From Bacteroidales bacterium (GTDB taxonomy: Bacteria; Bacteroidota; Bacteroidia; Bacteroidales; UBA1556), in assembly GCA_023145955.1 (NCBI GenBank), contig JAGLDA010000006.1, forward strand, positions 1 to 6,808: DNA of 6,808 nt, read 5' to 3'. Below, one piece after another: positions 1 through 5,533 of this stretch. The translations under genes and the position numbers were made by a program. Position 1 is the stretch's first letter. Each line of letters begins with the position of its first letter. The notes under the pieces were generated by a model that searched no databases, was not told the DNA's origin, and saw nothing but the letters and a program-made list of their open reading frames with translations.

Positions 1-83
1 AAGAATGAAGAATTAAGAATGAAAAATGGAGAATAAGAATGAAGAATGAAGAATGGAGAATTAAGAATGGAGAATTAAGGATG
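1..83. repeat. Heptanucleotide tandem repeat tract, consensus AAGAATG
   Basis: Twelve consecutive units can be read: AAGAATG, AAGAATT, AAGAATG, AAAAATG, GAGAATA, a six-base AGAATG, AAGAATG, AAGAATG, GAGAATT, AAGAATG, GAGAATT, AAGGATG. Only the unit at 36-41 breaks the 7-base register, by one base. The array may begin before the window. A period of 7 is incompatible with a conserved reading frame and no gene overlaps it. It lies about 60 bases beyond the stop codon of the M49 peptidase gene. It resembles the short tandemly repeated heptamers described in cyanobacteria. Its function is unknown, and slippage-driven spread is the simplest explanation. Confidence 0.9.
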
Positions 84-140
84 TGTATTTTTTGAACTCT
101 AATATAATAATTACGCACTCTTAACTCATGTACTTAGCTC

Positions 141-2063
141 TTAAATAGAATAATTCTCACCATACCAAATCATTTGTTTTTTAAAGTCTTCAGGGTAGCT
201 TATCTTTACATCTGTTATTTCTTCATTTTGATATATAGCTTCCAATTGGGGTTGAATAAATCCTGCATAAGGTGCAATCTTCAATTTATTCCATCGCTCT
301 AAAACTTCCTTATGTAGATTAAAATCTACTTTTACACCATAGTTTTCCACTAGATTTTTACCAGCTTCATAATCACCTTCGGATTTAATTCTTTGCACTT
401 CTGCTAGCAATATCCCAAATAGTTCTCTTAATTTAATATGGTCATTTACAATAAAATAAGACTTATTATCTTTAGTGATACTTTCAATAATATTGTCGGC
501 TTTTCCTTTTTCAAAAACCCACTTTGCAATAAGCTGTCTATTGCGCATATGCGATTCTTCAATATTCTTTCCAAGCTCAACTCTTACTAATTGAGTCATA
601 AGCCCACCACGGATATAAGCATTATACTCCGTTATGCCTACTAGCTGTGAAGTTTGTAAACCAAGTTCTTCTAACTTAGGGTCTGTGGCAAAATATAAAG
701 CCACCAAATCGGCTCTGGCTTCCTCTAATGTTGATGCGTAATTCTTTAAGGTGTCAGAAGGGTCGCCAACTCCATTAACTATTTTTCCAGAGCCATGTCC
801 TATAATTTCGTGTAAGTCTACATGCAGTGCCGAGGCTTGATTGCTCCATTTTTTGGATAGCTCTATTTCCTCATCATTATAAGCAAACTCCTGCAAAGCT
901 CCCGAGTCCTTTGATGCTTTATCATAAGCTTCTAATATATTACTTATGCTAACTGATTTTGATCCGTGTTTTTCTCTAATCCATTCTGCATTAGGCAAAT
1001 TAATTCCAATAGGAGTGGATGGACTACAGTCTCCTGACTCAATTACCACATTAATAGCCTTAGCGCTTATGCCTTCCACTTTCTCTTTTTTGTATTTTGA
1101 GTCAGTACTGCTATTGTCTTCAAACCATTGTGCATTATCAGATATAGTTTTAGCTCTTTTGCTTGCCTGTTCGTCTCGTATTGATACAACGCTTTCAAAA
1201 CTAGCTTTTTTTCCTAAGGAGTCGCCATATACCTCAATAAAACCATGTACTGCATCCACTGTAGAATCAATATCCTTTAACCACAGTATGCTATATTCAT
1301 CAAATTTGCGTAAATCTCCTGTTTTATAGTACTCTATTAGTTTCTCAAAAGCCTGCTCTTGAATATCTGATTGGCAATATTGTTGTGCTTTCTCAAGCCA
1401 ATAAACCATTTTTTTAATTTGAGCGGAGTACATGCCCCCAACTTTCCAAACGAGCTCTTTTATCTCCCCATTTTCTTTTATAAGCTTAGAGTTCATTCCG
1501 TAACTGATGGGCTCCTTTGTATTATTATTAGCCATTTTGGAGTAAAAATCCTCTGCTTCTTTTTGGCTTACGTTCTCATAATAATTATTTGCCGATGCTT
1601 TCAGTAAATCAACACCTTCGTCGAGGCTAACTCGCTTTATATCTATATCTTTACTGAAAATTATTTCTTTAATATTAGTTATAGATTCAGGAGTTGTTAT
1701 TGAATTATGGATTAATAAATTCCAATAATCTTCAGAAAACTCAGGGTAGAACTTATCCATAGAATAATGATGATGTATACCATTGCTAAACCATACTCGC
1801 TTTATATAAACTACAAAAAGTTTAAATTCAGTAGTTTCCCTATCTCCTGTAAAAGTTTTTAAAATGGATTCTAGAGTATCTCTAATATCAAGATTATGCT
1901 TATAATTCTGATCATAAATAATATCTCTTCCCCAAAGAGCAGCTTGATGTAAGAAATATAATTGTTTCTTCTTCTTTAGGTCAAGAGCTTCAAAATTAGG
2001 TACTTGATATCGTAATATTCGTATGTCGCCAAATTGTTCGGTTTGGTATTTAAAATCTTCCAT
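141..2063 (-). CDS. Dipeptidyl peptidase III-like zinc metallopeptidase (family M49)
   Basis: Predicted zinc aminopeptidase that removes dipeptides from the N-terminus of short peptides. The M49 signature is plain: HEIIGH at residues 418-423 (zinc ligands His418 and His423, catalytic Glu419), followed by GSGK, and the second motif EEARAD at 447-452, whose Glu448 corresponds to the third zinc ligand (Glu508 of human DPP III). The 29-residue spacing from Glu419 to Glu448 is shorter than in the human enzyme, as is the whole protein (640 versus about 737 residues). The N-terminus (MEDFKYQTEQ) is hydrophilic, with no signal peptide or lipobox, so a cytoplasmic location is inferred. The start is supported by an in-frame stop 15 bases upstream (2076-2078) and by a promoter at 2084-2113, which leaves a leader of only about 15 bases. 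It appears monocistronic. Family assignment is firm; substrate preference is unknown. Confidence 0.93.
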   Translation of the reverse strand: MEDFKYQTEQFGDIRILRYQVPNFEALDLKKKKQLYFLHQAALWGRDIIYDQNYKHNLDIRDTLESILKTFTGDRETTEFKLFVVYIKRVWFSNGIHHHYSMDKFYPEFSEDYWNLLIHNSITTPESITNIKEIIFSKDIDIKRVSLDEGVDLLKASANNYYENVSQKEAEDFYSKMANNNTKEPISYGMNSKLIKENGEIKELVWKVGGMYSAQIKKMVYWLEKAQQYCQSDIQEQAFEKLIEYYKTGDLRKFDEYSILWLKDIDSTVDAVHGFIEVYGDSLGKKASFESVVSIRDEQASKRAKTISDNAQWFEDNSSTDSKYKKEKVEGISAKAINVVIESGDCSPSTPIGINLPNAEWIREKHGSKSVSISNILEAYDKASKDSGALQEFAYNDEEIELSKKWSNQASALHVDLHEIIGHGSGKIVNGVGDPSDTLKNYASTLEEARADLVALYFATDPKLEELGLQTSQLVGITEYNAYIRGGLMTQLVRVELGKNIEESHMRNRQLIAKWVFEKGKADNIIESITKDNKSYFIVNDHIKLRELFGILLAEVQRIKSEGDYEAGKNLVENYGVKVDFNLHKEVLERWNKLKIAPYAGFIQPQLEAIYQNEEITDVKISYPEDFKKQMIWYGENYSI

Positions 2064-2083
2064 GGTATATTTAATTTAGAGAG

Positions 2084-2113
2084 CAAAAGTATAGCTTAAT
2101 TATGAATTTACAA
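2084..2113 (-). promoter_or_regulatory. Bacteroidota-type sigma promoter of the M49 peptidase gene
   Basis: Read on the minus strand, TTG (2113-2111) is followed by exactly 19 bases and then TACTTTTG (2091-2084), a full match to the Bacteroidota consensus TTG-N19-TAnnTTTG. Transcription should start near 2077-2080, roughly 15 bases before the ATG at 2063. No Shine-Dalgarno sequence is present in this short leader (ATTAAATATACC before the ATG), as is usual in this phylum. Confidence 0.85.
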
Positions 2114-2252
2114 CTGAAATATTGCTAAATTGATGAAGGGAATAATGTTATTTTAATTTGTAAAATTATACAAAAAACTAAGGCTTATTCGTAAAAATTA
2201 TTAATACAAACTATTAACTTTTGCTGTGTTATTTTTGATAATAATATTATAA

Positions 2253-2669
2253 CTATTTGAAGCTATCAATTGCTAAAGAATAGCTCTTTAGTCCAAAACC
2301 ACTTATGCTACCTTTACATACTGGTGCAATAAGGCTATTTTTGCGGTATTCTTCGCGAGCATAAATATTTGATATATGCACTTCAATCACAGGGGTACTA
2401 ATGGCGCTTATGGCATCAGCAATAGCTACAGATGTATGTGTATAACCTCCTGCATTAAGAATAATCCCTTTATATTTGAATCCTACTTCATGGAGTTTAT
2501 TTATTATTTCGCCTTCAATATTACTTTGAAAATAATCAACCTGAGTTTCTGTAAACTTAGAATTTAATTCTTTAATAAAATCATCGAAATTATCTTTCCC
2601 ATAAATCTCTGGTTGGCGAATTCCTAATAAATTTAAATTGGGTCCGTTTATTATTATAAAATCTTTCAT
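2253..2669 (-). CDS. aroQ: 3-dehydroquinate dehydratase, type II (AroQ)
   Basis: Dehydrates 3-dehydroquinate to 3-dehydroshikimate, the third step of the shikimate pathway. Type II enzymes are small dodecameric cytoplasmic proteins of about 140-150 residues; this one has 138. The family motifs are present in order: INGPNLNLLG (7-16), Arg18 and the catalytic Tyr23 in EIYG, LNAGGYTHTS (71-80) with Asn72 and His78, EVHISNIYAREEYR (96-109) with the general acid His98 and the substrate-binding Arg105 and Arg109. A minor difference is QSNIEGE (48-54), where many homologues have QSNHEGE. The start is the expected one, three residues or so before the first beta strand. It lies between two other minus-strand genes, but the 78-base gap upstream holds a hairpin and a repeat, so independent transcription is likely. 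No clear terminator was found downstream. Confidence 0.96.
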   Translation of the reverse strand: MKDFIIINGPNLNLLGIRQPEIYGKDNFDDFIKELNSKFTETQVDYFQSNIEGEIINKLHEVGFKYKGIILNAGGYTHTSVAIADAISAISTPVIEVHISNIYAREEYRKNSLIAPVCKGSISGFGLKSYSLAIDSFK

Positions 2670-2696
2670 ATTTATATATTCATAAATTAATAAACA

Positions 2697-2712
2697 CCCA
2701 ATTGCTATCGGG
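2697..2712 (-). terminator. Compact hairpin between the DUF2148 gene and aroQ, possible weak terminator
   Basis: On the minus strand CCCGAT, loop AGCA, ATTGGG forms a 6-base-pair stem with one G-U pair. It is preceded by AAAA and followed by TGTTTATT, so as a terminator for the upstream DUF2148 gene it is only moderately convincing. On the plus strand it is followed directly by TTTT, so it may act in both directions. The sequence is one base off the perfect palindrome CCCGATAGCTATCGGG, a type of hairpin I associate with Bacteroidota intergenic regions. Confidence 0.45.
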
Positions 2713-2720
2713 TTTTACTA

Positions 2721-2742
2721 ATTAAACATTAATAATTAAAAT
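2721..2742. repeat. ATTAANN heptamer tract, copy 1
   Basis: Three 7-base units ATTAAAC, ATTAATA, ATTAAAA cover 2721-2741, ending six bases from the stop codon of the DUF2148 gene. The 22-base block matches 6383-6404 at 21 of 22 positions, and that second copy sits at the 3' end of rho in the same orientation relative to the gene. AT-richness makes chance similarity easier, but the shared 7-base phasing is notable. Confidence 0.6.
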
Positions 2743-2747
2743 AAAAC

Positions 2748-3287
2748 CTATTTCCTATCAAAATAAGGGCTTTTACTATTAGCACTTATTGGAATTCCAA
2801 ATGCTATTTTTATATCCCTACTAAATATATTACGTTTAAGAGCAGCTTTACCAACGCTAAACATAATTCTATTATCTACTCGATGATCGGCTGCTATGCT
2901 CACTGCCGACCCAATAGCTATATTAAGGTCAGCGGTATTGAAAACGCAAGGAGTATTAGGGAATTTCTCTTTTTCGGTACAATTATCAAAACCACATAAT
3001 TGGCATATTTCATTAAGTCCAAGGGTGGTTATCTCCGTACCTATAATTAGTATAGCATCACTATTGCTTAGGTTATTTGCATCGCGGTGGTAGAAGTCGG
3101 TATTAGATGCATCGCCCATTTTATGCAATTCATTTGCTAGCTTATCAATCTCTGCACCAGTGAGAAGAATGATTTCAAGGGTATCCTTTCCTTTACCTTT
3201 TGGTGCAGTCCGGGCTGCAATCATCATTTTTCTTCCAATATCTTCTAATTGCAGAGATTTATTTTCCTTTTCTAATATTAAAGCCAT
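2748..3287 (-). CDS. DUF2148 (COG4739) ferredoxin-domain protein
   Basis: A 179-residue cytoplasmic protein of unknown function that I recognise as the DUF2148 family. Sequence evidence: an N-terminal segment with EDIGRKMMIAARTAPKGKG (about 15-33), and a four-cysteine motif at Cys95, Cys98, Cys103 and Cys114 (CX2CX4CX10C), consistent with an iron-sulfur cluster. It is followed by the conserved DLNIAIGSAVSIAADHRVDNR region (120-140) and a C-terminal part ending in a GIPISANSKSPYFDR-like tail. The length is that of a complete family member. There is no signal peptide or membrane segment. It is 72 bases downstream of the DnaB-like gene, with a probable terminator between, so it likely has its own transcript, although no good -7 box was found before its ATG. 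No reaction is known for the family; a redox or cluster-dependent role is inference from the cysteines. Confidence 0.85.
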   Translation of the reverse strand: MALILEKENKSLQLEDIGRKMMIAARTAPKGKGKDTLEIILLTGAEIDKLANELHKMGDASNTDFYHRDANNLSNSDAILIIGTEITTLGLNEICQLCGFDNCTEKEKFPNTPCVFNTADLNIAIGSAVSIAADHRVDNRIMFSVGKAALKRNIFSRDIKIAFGIPISANSKSPYFDRK

Positions 3288-3300
3288 ATTATTCTATTGT

Positions 3301-3335
3301 AAAATAAAGAGGCTAAAATTCAAAGAATAATAGCC
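3301..3335 (-). terminator. Probable intrinsic terminator of the DnaB-like gene
   Basis: Read on the minus strand: GGCTA, TT, ATTC, loop TTT, GAAT, TT, TAGCC, then TCTTTATTTT (3310-3301). The stem is 5 plus 4 base pairs, separated by a symmetric TT/TT internal mismatch, and is followed by a U-rich run. It lies 25 bases after the stop codon of the DnaB-like gene and before the DUF2148 start, so it should separate the two transcripts at least partly. Confidence 0.6.
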
Positions 3336-3359
3336 CCTATAATATTTTATTACTATTTA

Positions 3360-4247
3360 CTAATTTAGATCTCTAAACTGCCCTAAACTTTCTATAATGC
3401 GCAATTTTGCAACCTGCATATCACCAATATTAATATTTTTAGCGATAGTAATCTCAGCAGTATCTTCAGATTTATGTTCTATCTGGTTTATATGATAAAA
3501 ACTAGGACGATTTAAGAATATCAATGTATCCGTATTATTATTAACATAATCAGGAGTGTATTTATATTTATTGTCGTAGGTAATAGGCTTTTTAAGTTGT
3601 GAGAATAAAACAATAGGAATATTTATTTCTTCTGCTAATTTTTTCAAATCAATAACAACATTGCATAAATCATCATTTTCGCAATTAGTATGTGTACTAT
3701 TACTATGTAGTAGTTCTAAATAATCGATAAAAATTATCTCAGCACCGAGCTTAACCATTTCTCTAGCTTTTTCGCTAATAGTATCAGAGCTTATCCCTAC
3801 TTGATCATCAATAATCAAATTTGAATGACCAATGCTATTAATAATAGATTTTACATGATTTCTTTCGATTTCGCTTAGTTCATCCTTATTAATTTTAGCC
3901 ATAGAAACACCAGAGGTGCTTTGTATTAGGCGCTTCATAAATTGTTTGCCAGTTCTTTCTGCTGAAAAAACACCAGCATTATGATTTTCGCATAAGCAAA
4001 TATTATTAATCATGGAAAGTAAAAATGAGGTCTTGCCAATTCCAGGACGTACGGCAATAGTTATTAACTCGCCAGATTTGAAACCTTTGGTTATTTTATC
4101 AATTGCATGAAAACCTGTTGTAATACTATGGTCGGGAAGGGGACTTTTGGTGTTTAAATAATTTGGATTGAGTGTTTGGCTCATTAATTCTTGCACTGAG
4201 GCAAACACTCCTTTGGACTGAGTGTTTTCTAATGTGTTGTTACTCAT
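3360..4247 (-). CDS. DnaB-like RecA-fold ATPase, C-terminal domain only, arginine finger missing
   Basis: A 295-residue paralogue of the replicative helicase DnaB that lacks the N-terminal primase-interacting domain. Residues 14-27 look like the linker helix, then SITTGFHAIDKITKGF (41-56) starts the RecA-like domain. Visible motifs: Walker A RPGIGKT (67-73, Lys72), catalytic Glu97 in FSAE, Walker B IIFIDYLELL (171-180, Asp175), SQL (216-218), NRPSFYH (246-252) and AEITIAKN (264-271). Two differences matter. The DnaB segment with LRESG before the conserved acidic Asp-Ala-Asp strand is shortened to PDYVNNNTD, and AKxRNG, which carries the DnaB arginine finger, reads AKNINIG, with Ile272 in place of Arg. 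ATP binding is likely, but ring-helicase activity as in DnaB is doubtful. The ORF is intact, so it is not an obvious pseudogene. The ATG is the first after an in-frame stop at 4260-4262. A cellular DnaB should exist elsewhere. Role unknown. Confidence 0.85.
   Translation of the reverse strand: MSNNTLENTQSKGVFASVQELMSQTLNPNYLNTKSPLPDHSITTGFHAIDKITKGFKSGELITIAVRPGIGKTSFLLSMINNICLCENHNAGVFSAERTGKQFMKRLIQSTSGVSMAKINKDELSEIERNHVKSIINSIGHSNLIIDDQVGISSDTISEKAREMVKLGAEIIFIDYLELLHSNSTHTNCENDDLCNVVIDLKKLAEEINIPIVLFSQLKKPITYDNKYKYTPDYVNNNTDTLIFLNRPSFYHINQIEHKSEDTAEITIAKNINIGDMQVAKLRIIESLGQFRDLN
4162..4227 (-). repeat. Direct and inverted GAGTGTTT repeats in the 5' coding region of the DnaB-like gene
   Basis: On the minus strand AAACACTCAGTCCAAA (4227-4212) recurs as AAACACTCAATCCAAA (4177-4162), 15 of 16 identical and 50 bases apart. 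The copies lie in different reading frames (NTQSK versus TLNP), so the similarity is not protein-driven. An inverted copy GAGTGTTTG (4210-4202) lies between them and can pair either with the first copy (8-base-pair stem, 9-base loop) or with the second (9 base pairs, 23-base loop). The first hairpin begins 20 bases after the start codon. Confidence 0.75.
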
Positions 4248-4285
4248 ATTATTTATATTTTAGTTGTTTATATGTGAACGTTACT

Positions 4286-4297
4286 GTACAATTGTAC
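4286..4297. promoter_or_regulatory. Perfect 12-base palindrome, candidate operator
   Basis: GTACAATTGTAC is its own reverse complement. It begins five bases downstream of the -7 box at 4302-4309 on the minus strand, so it overlaps the predicted start of transcription of the DnaB-like gene. That is a classic place for a repressor site, but there is no regulator gene nearby to assign and the palindrome is AT-rich. Confidence 0.4.
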
Positions 4298-4301
4298 CTG
4301 T

Positions 4302-4309
4302 CAAAGATA
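4302..4309 (-). promoter_or_regulatory. -7 box of the DnaB-like gene promoter
   Basis: The minus-strand sequence TATCTTTG matches the Bacteroidota -7 consensus TAnnTTTG exactly. No TTG lies at the ideal 19-base spacing; the nearest TTG triplets are 10 and 13 bases upstream (4322-4320 and 4325-4323), beyond a T8 run. Transcription starting near 4295 would give a leader of about 48 bases before the ATG at 4247. Confidence 0.55.
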
Positions 4310-4480
4310 AGAAAAAAAACAACAAGATTTGAATGTTTTTTAATTAACAGTAAAGTTTATTGTTTGAGTAGTTTAGAATAATGATTAAGAATTAGTTAAT
4401 TTGCAATTGCTTGATTTTTAATTCTAAAGTATCTATATTGAAATAGTTTTTATTACGAAATGAAGATAATTGTATAGTTT

Positions 4481-4520
4481 GTGTTGAGCTTGCCTGCACT
4501 GAACTTACCGAAGTGTTGAA
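4481..4520. repeat. Degenerate interspersed repeat of the GAGCTTG...CGAAGTG type
   Basis: The stretch contains TTGAGCTTGCC, TGCACTGAAC and CCGAAGTGTTGAA, elements reminiscent of the short TTGAGCTTGTCGAAGTG-like repeats scattered in many bacterial intergenic regions. Internally TGAGCTTGCC (4485-4494) is echoed by TGAACTTACC (4500-4509), 8 of 10 identical at a 15-base offset. It is more GC-rich than its surroundings. Only one copy is present in the window, so the repeat nature rests on recognition. Confidence 0.35.
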
Positions 4521-4563
4521 ATGAAAGCTGATTATTAAATTCTGTGCTACAAGATATTTTTAG

Positions 4564-4571
4564 TATTTTCG
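4564..4571 (+). promoter_or_regulatory. yebC: Weak candidate -7 box upstream of yebC (distal)
   Basis: TATTTTCG, followed by CA, matches TAnnTTTG at all but one fixed position, and CTG at 4542-4544 sits at the 19-base spacing in place of TTG. If used, yebC would have a leader of about 200 bases that includes the heptamer tract. An alternative is the box at 4642-4649. Confidence 0.25.
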
Positions 4572-4641
4572 CAACTAAGGGTAGAGGAAAGAAGAGATTG
4601 GAGTTAATGAATTAATAATGGACAGTGTTCGTAGTTTTTTT

Positions 4642-4649
4642 TAACTTTA
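4642..4649 (+). promoter_or_regulatory. yebC: Weak candidate -7 box upstream of yebC (proximal)
   Basis: TAACTTTA, followed by GC, matches TAnnTTTG except for the last base and comes directly after a T8 run. No TTG lies at the proper distance upstream. Use of this box would give yebC a leader of about 130 bases. Confidence 0.28.
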
Positions 4650-4693
4650 GCTTTTAATTTATAATCTTTATCCTTTTTGTGAGTATGGAGAAG

Positions 4694-4751
4694 GACTGAA
4701 GGCTGTCAACTGCCAACTAAAGACTATGTAGACAGCCGACTTGCAAACAGT
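4694..4751. repeat. Decayed heptanucleotide repeat tract, consensus RACTGNN, ahead of yebC
   Basis: Successive 7-base units are GACTGAA, GGCTGTC, AACTGCC, AACTAAA, GACTATG, then two extra bases TA, then GACAGCC, GACTTGC, AAACAGT. The period equals that of the tract at 1-83 but the unit differs. GGCTGTC (4701-4707) and GACAGCC (4731-4737) are perfect reverse complements with a 23-base loop. The tract ends 32 bases before the yebC start and would be in its mRNA leader. Confidence 0.65.
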
Positions 4752-4783
4752 ATATTTAATAAACTAAAGAATAAATCAACAAT

Positions 4784-5530
4784 ATGTCTGGACATAGTAA
4801 ATGGTCAACAATAAAAAGAAAAAAAGGCGCTGCAGATGCTAAGCGTTCTAAGATGTTTTCTAAACTGATAAAAGAAATATCAGTAGCGGTAAAAGATGGT
4901 GGTGGCGATGAGGATTCTAATCCTAGTTTGCGTGTAGCAATTGCTAATGCTAAGGGTATAAATATGCCTAAGGACAATATATTGCGTGCCATTAAAAAAG
5001 CTGATGATAAAGATGCGGCAAATTTTGATGAGGTTACTTATGAAGGTTATGCTGTAAATGGTATTGGAGTATTTGTGGAATGTTTAACGGATAATCTTCA
5101 ACGCACGGTATCAAGTGTTAGAGCTGCTTTTACTAAGTATAATGGATCTTTGGGTAAGAATGGATCTTTGGGCTTTGTTTTTGACCGTATGGGGGTTTTT
5201 AGCTTTGCTGCTAGCGATATGGATATAGAGGAACTAGAGCTAGAGATAATTGACGCTGGTGCTGAGGAAATTGATTTGGATGATGGAATGATTATTATTA
5301 CTACAGCTATGGAAGATTTTGGCTTAATGAGTAAAAAACTTGATGAGCTAAAGATTGAAGTAGAAAGTGCAAAATTGCAACGTATTCCAGCTAGTACTGA
5401 AAAACTAAATGTAGATGATGCTAAGTTGGTTATAAAGCTTATAGAAGTATTAGAAGATGATGATGATGTACAAGAGGTATATCATAATTTAGAGTTCACA
5501 GAGGATCTAATTAGTGCTTACGATTTATAG
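4784..5530 (+). CDS. yebC: YebC/PmpR/TACO1 family protein
   Basis: Full-length YebC family member (248 residues; E. coli YebC has 246). The N-terminus MSGHSKWSTIKRKKGAADAKRSKMFSKLIKEI is the strongly conserved family start, followed by GGGDEDSNPSLRVAIANAKGINMPKDNI-type helices (39-66). Further on come the EGYA (87-90) and GIGVFVECLTDNLQRT (93-108) core strands and the NGSLGKNGSLGFVF segment (120-133). The C-terminal domain contains an acidic run, EDDDDVQ (224-230), before VYHNLEF. The family was long described as DNA-binding regulators (PmpR); the mitochondrial relative TACO1 and more recent bacterial work point to a ribosome-associated role in translation of difficult sequences such as proline runs. 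Which applies here cannot be told. It is the first gene of a two-gene operon with the class IV PLP enzyme, whose start is 3 bases past the TAG. No Shine-Dalgarno sequence is evident. Confidence 0.96.
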   Translation: MSGHSKWSTIKRKKGAADAKRSKMFSKLIKEISVAVKDGGGDEDSNPSLRVAIANAKGINMPKDNILRAIKKADDKDAANFDEVTYEGYAVNGIGVFVECLTDNLQRTVSSVRAAFTKYNGSLGKNGSLGFVFDRMGVFSFAASDMDIEELELEIIDAGAEEIDLDDGMIIITTAMEDFGLMSKKLDELKIEVESAKLQRIPASTEKLNVDDAKLVIKLIEVLEDDDDVQEVYHNLEFTEDLISAYDL

Positions 5531-5533
5531 AAA

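Larger units (their letters stand above)
4310..4783. other. Non-coding divergent intergenic region
   Basis: Between the promoter of the DnaB-like gene and yebC lie about 470 bases with no credible gene, tRNA or rRNA. It contains T- and A-rich stretches, a degenerate interspersed repeat (4481-4520), two weak plus-strand -7 box candidates (4564-4571 and 4642-4649), and a decayed heptamer tract (4694-4751) just ahead of yebC. A 7-base inverted repeat AGAATTA (4388-4394) / TAATTCT (4419-4425) and an 8-base palindrome GCAATTGC (4403-4410) are also present, but such AT-rich matches are expected by chance. Confidence 0.7.

Noticed and set aside
1..83. CRISPR array at the left edge
   Set aside because: The repeat unit is 7 bases with no spacers and there are no cas genes; it is a simple tandem repeat.
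84..140. CTCTTAA-type similarities downstream of the M49 gene as a terminator
   Set aside because: No stem longer than a few A-T pairs and no properly placed T tract could be found.
946..1607. Two plus-strand ORFs (946-1329 and 1371-1607) opposite the M49 peptidase gene
   Set aside because: They are antisense to a gene with full family motifs, have low-complexity hydrophobic translations and no recognisable domain.
2376..3093. Plus-strand ORFs at 2376-2567 and 2896-3093
   Set aside because: They are shadows of aroQ and the DUF2148 gene on the opposite strand, with no family resemblance or promoter.
3360..4247. The DnaB-like gene as a truncated pseudogene of dnaB
   Set aside because: The ORF is intact, begins after an in-frame stop behind its own -7 box, retains ATP-binding motifs, and no remnant of the N-terminal domain is visible upstream.
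4172..4381. 69-residue plus-strand ORF across the start of the DnaB-like gene
   Set aside because: It overlaps the coding start and promoter of a real gene, and its translation is compositionally odd with no motif.
4756..4992. 78-residue minus-strand ORF opposite the yebC start
   Set aside because: It is antisense to the most conserved part of yebC and has no independent support.
5141..5172. Exact 14-base direct repeat AATGGATCTTTGGG inside yebC
   Set aside because: It encodes NGSLG-K-NGSLG, close to the normal G-x-LG...GS segment of the family, so it needs no special explanation.
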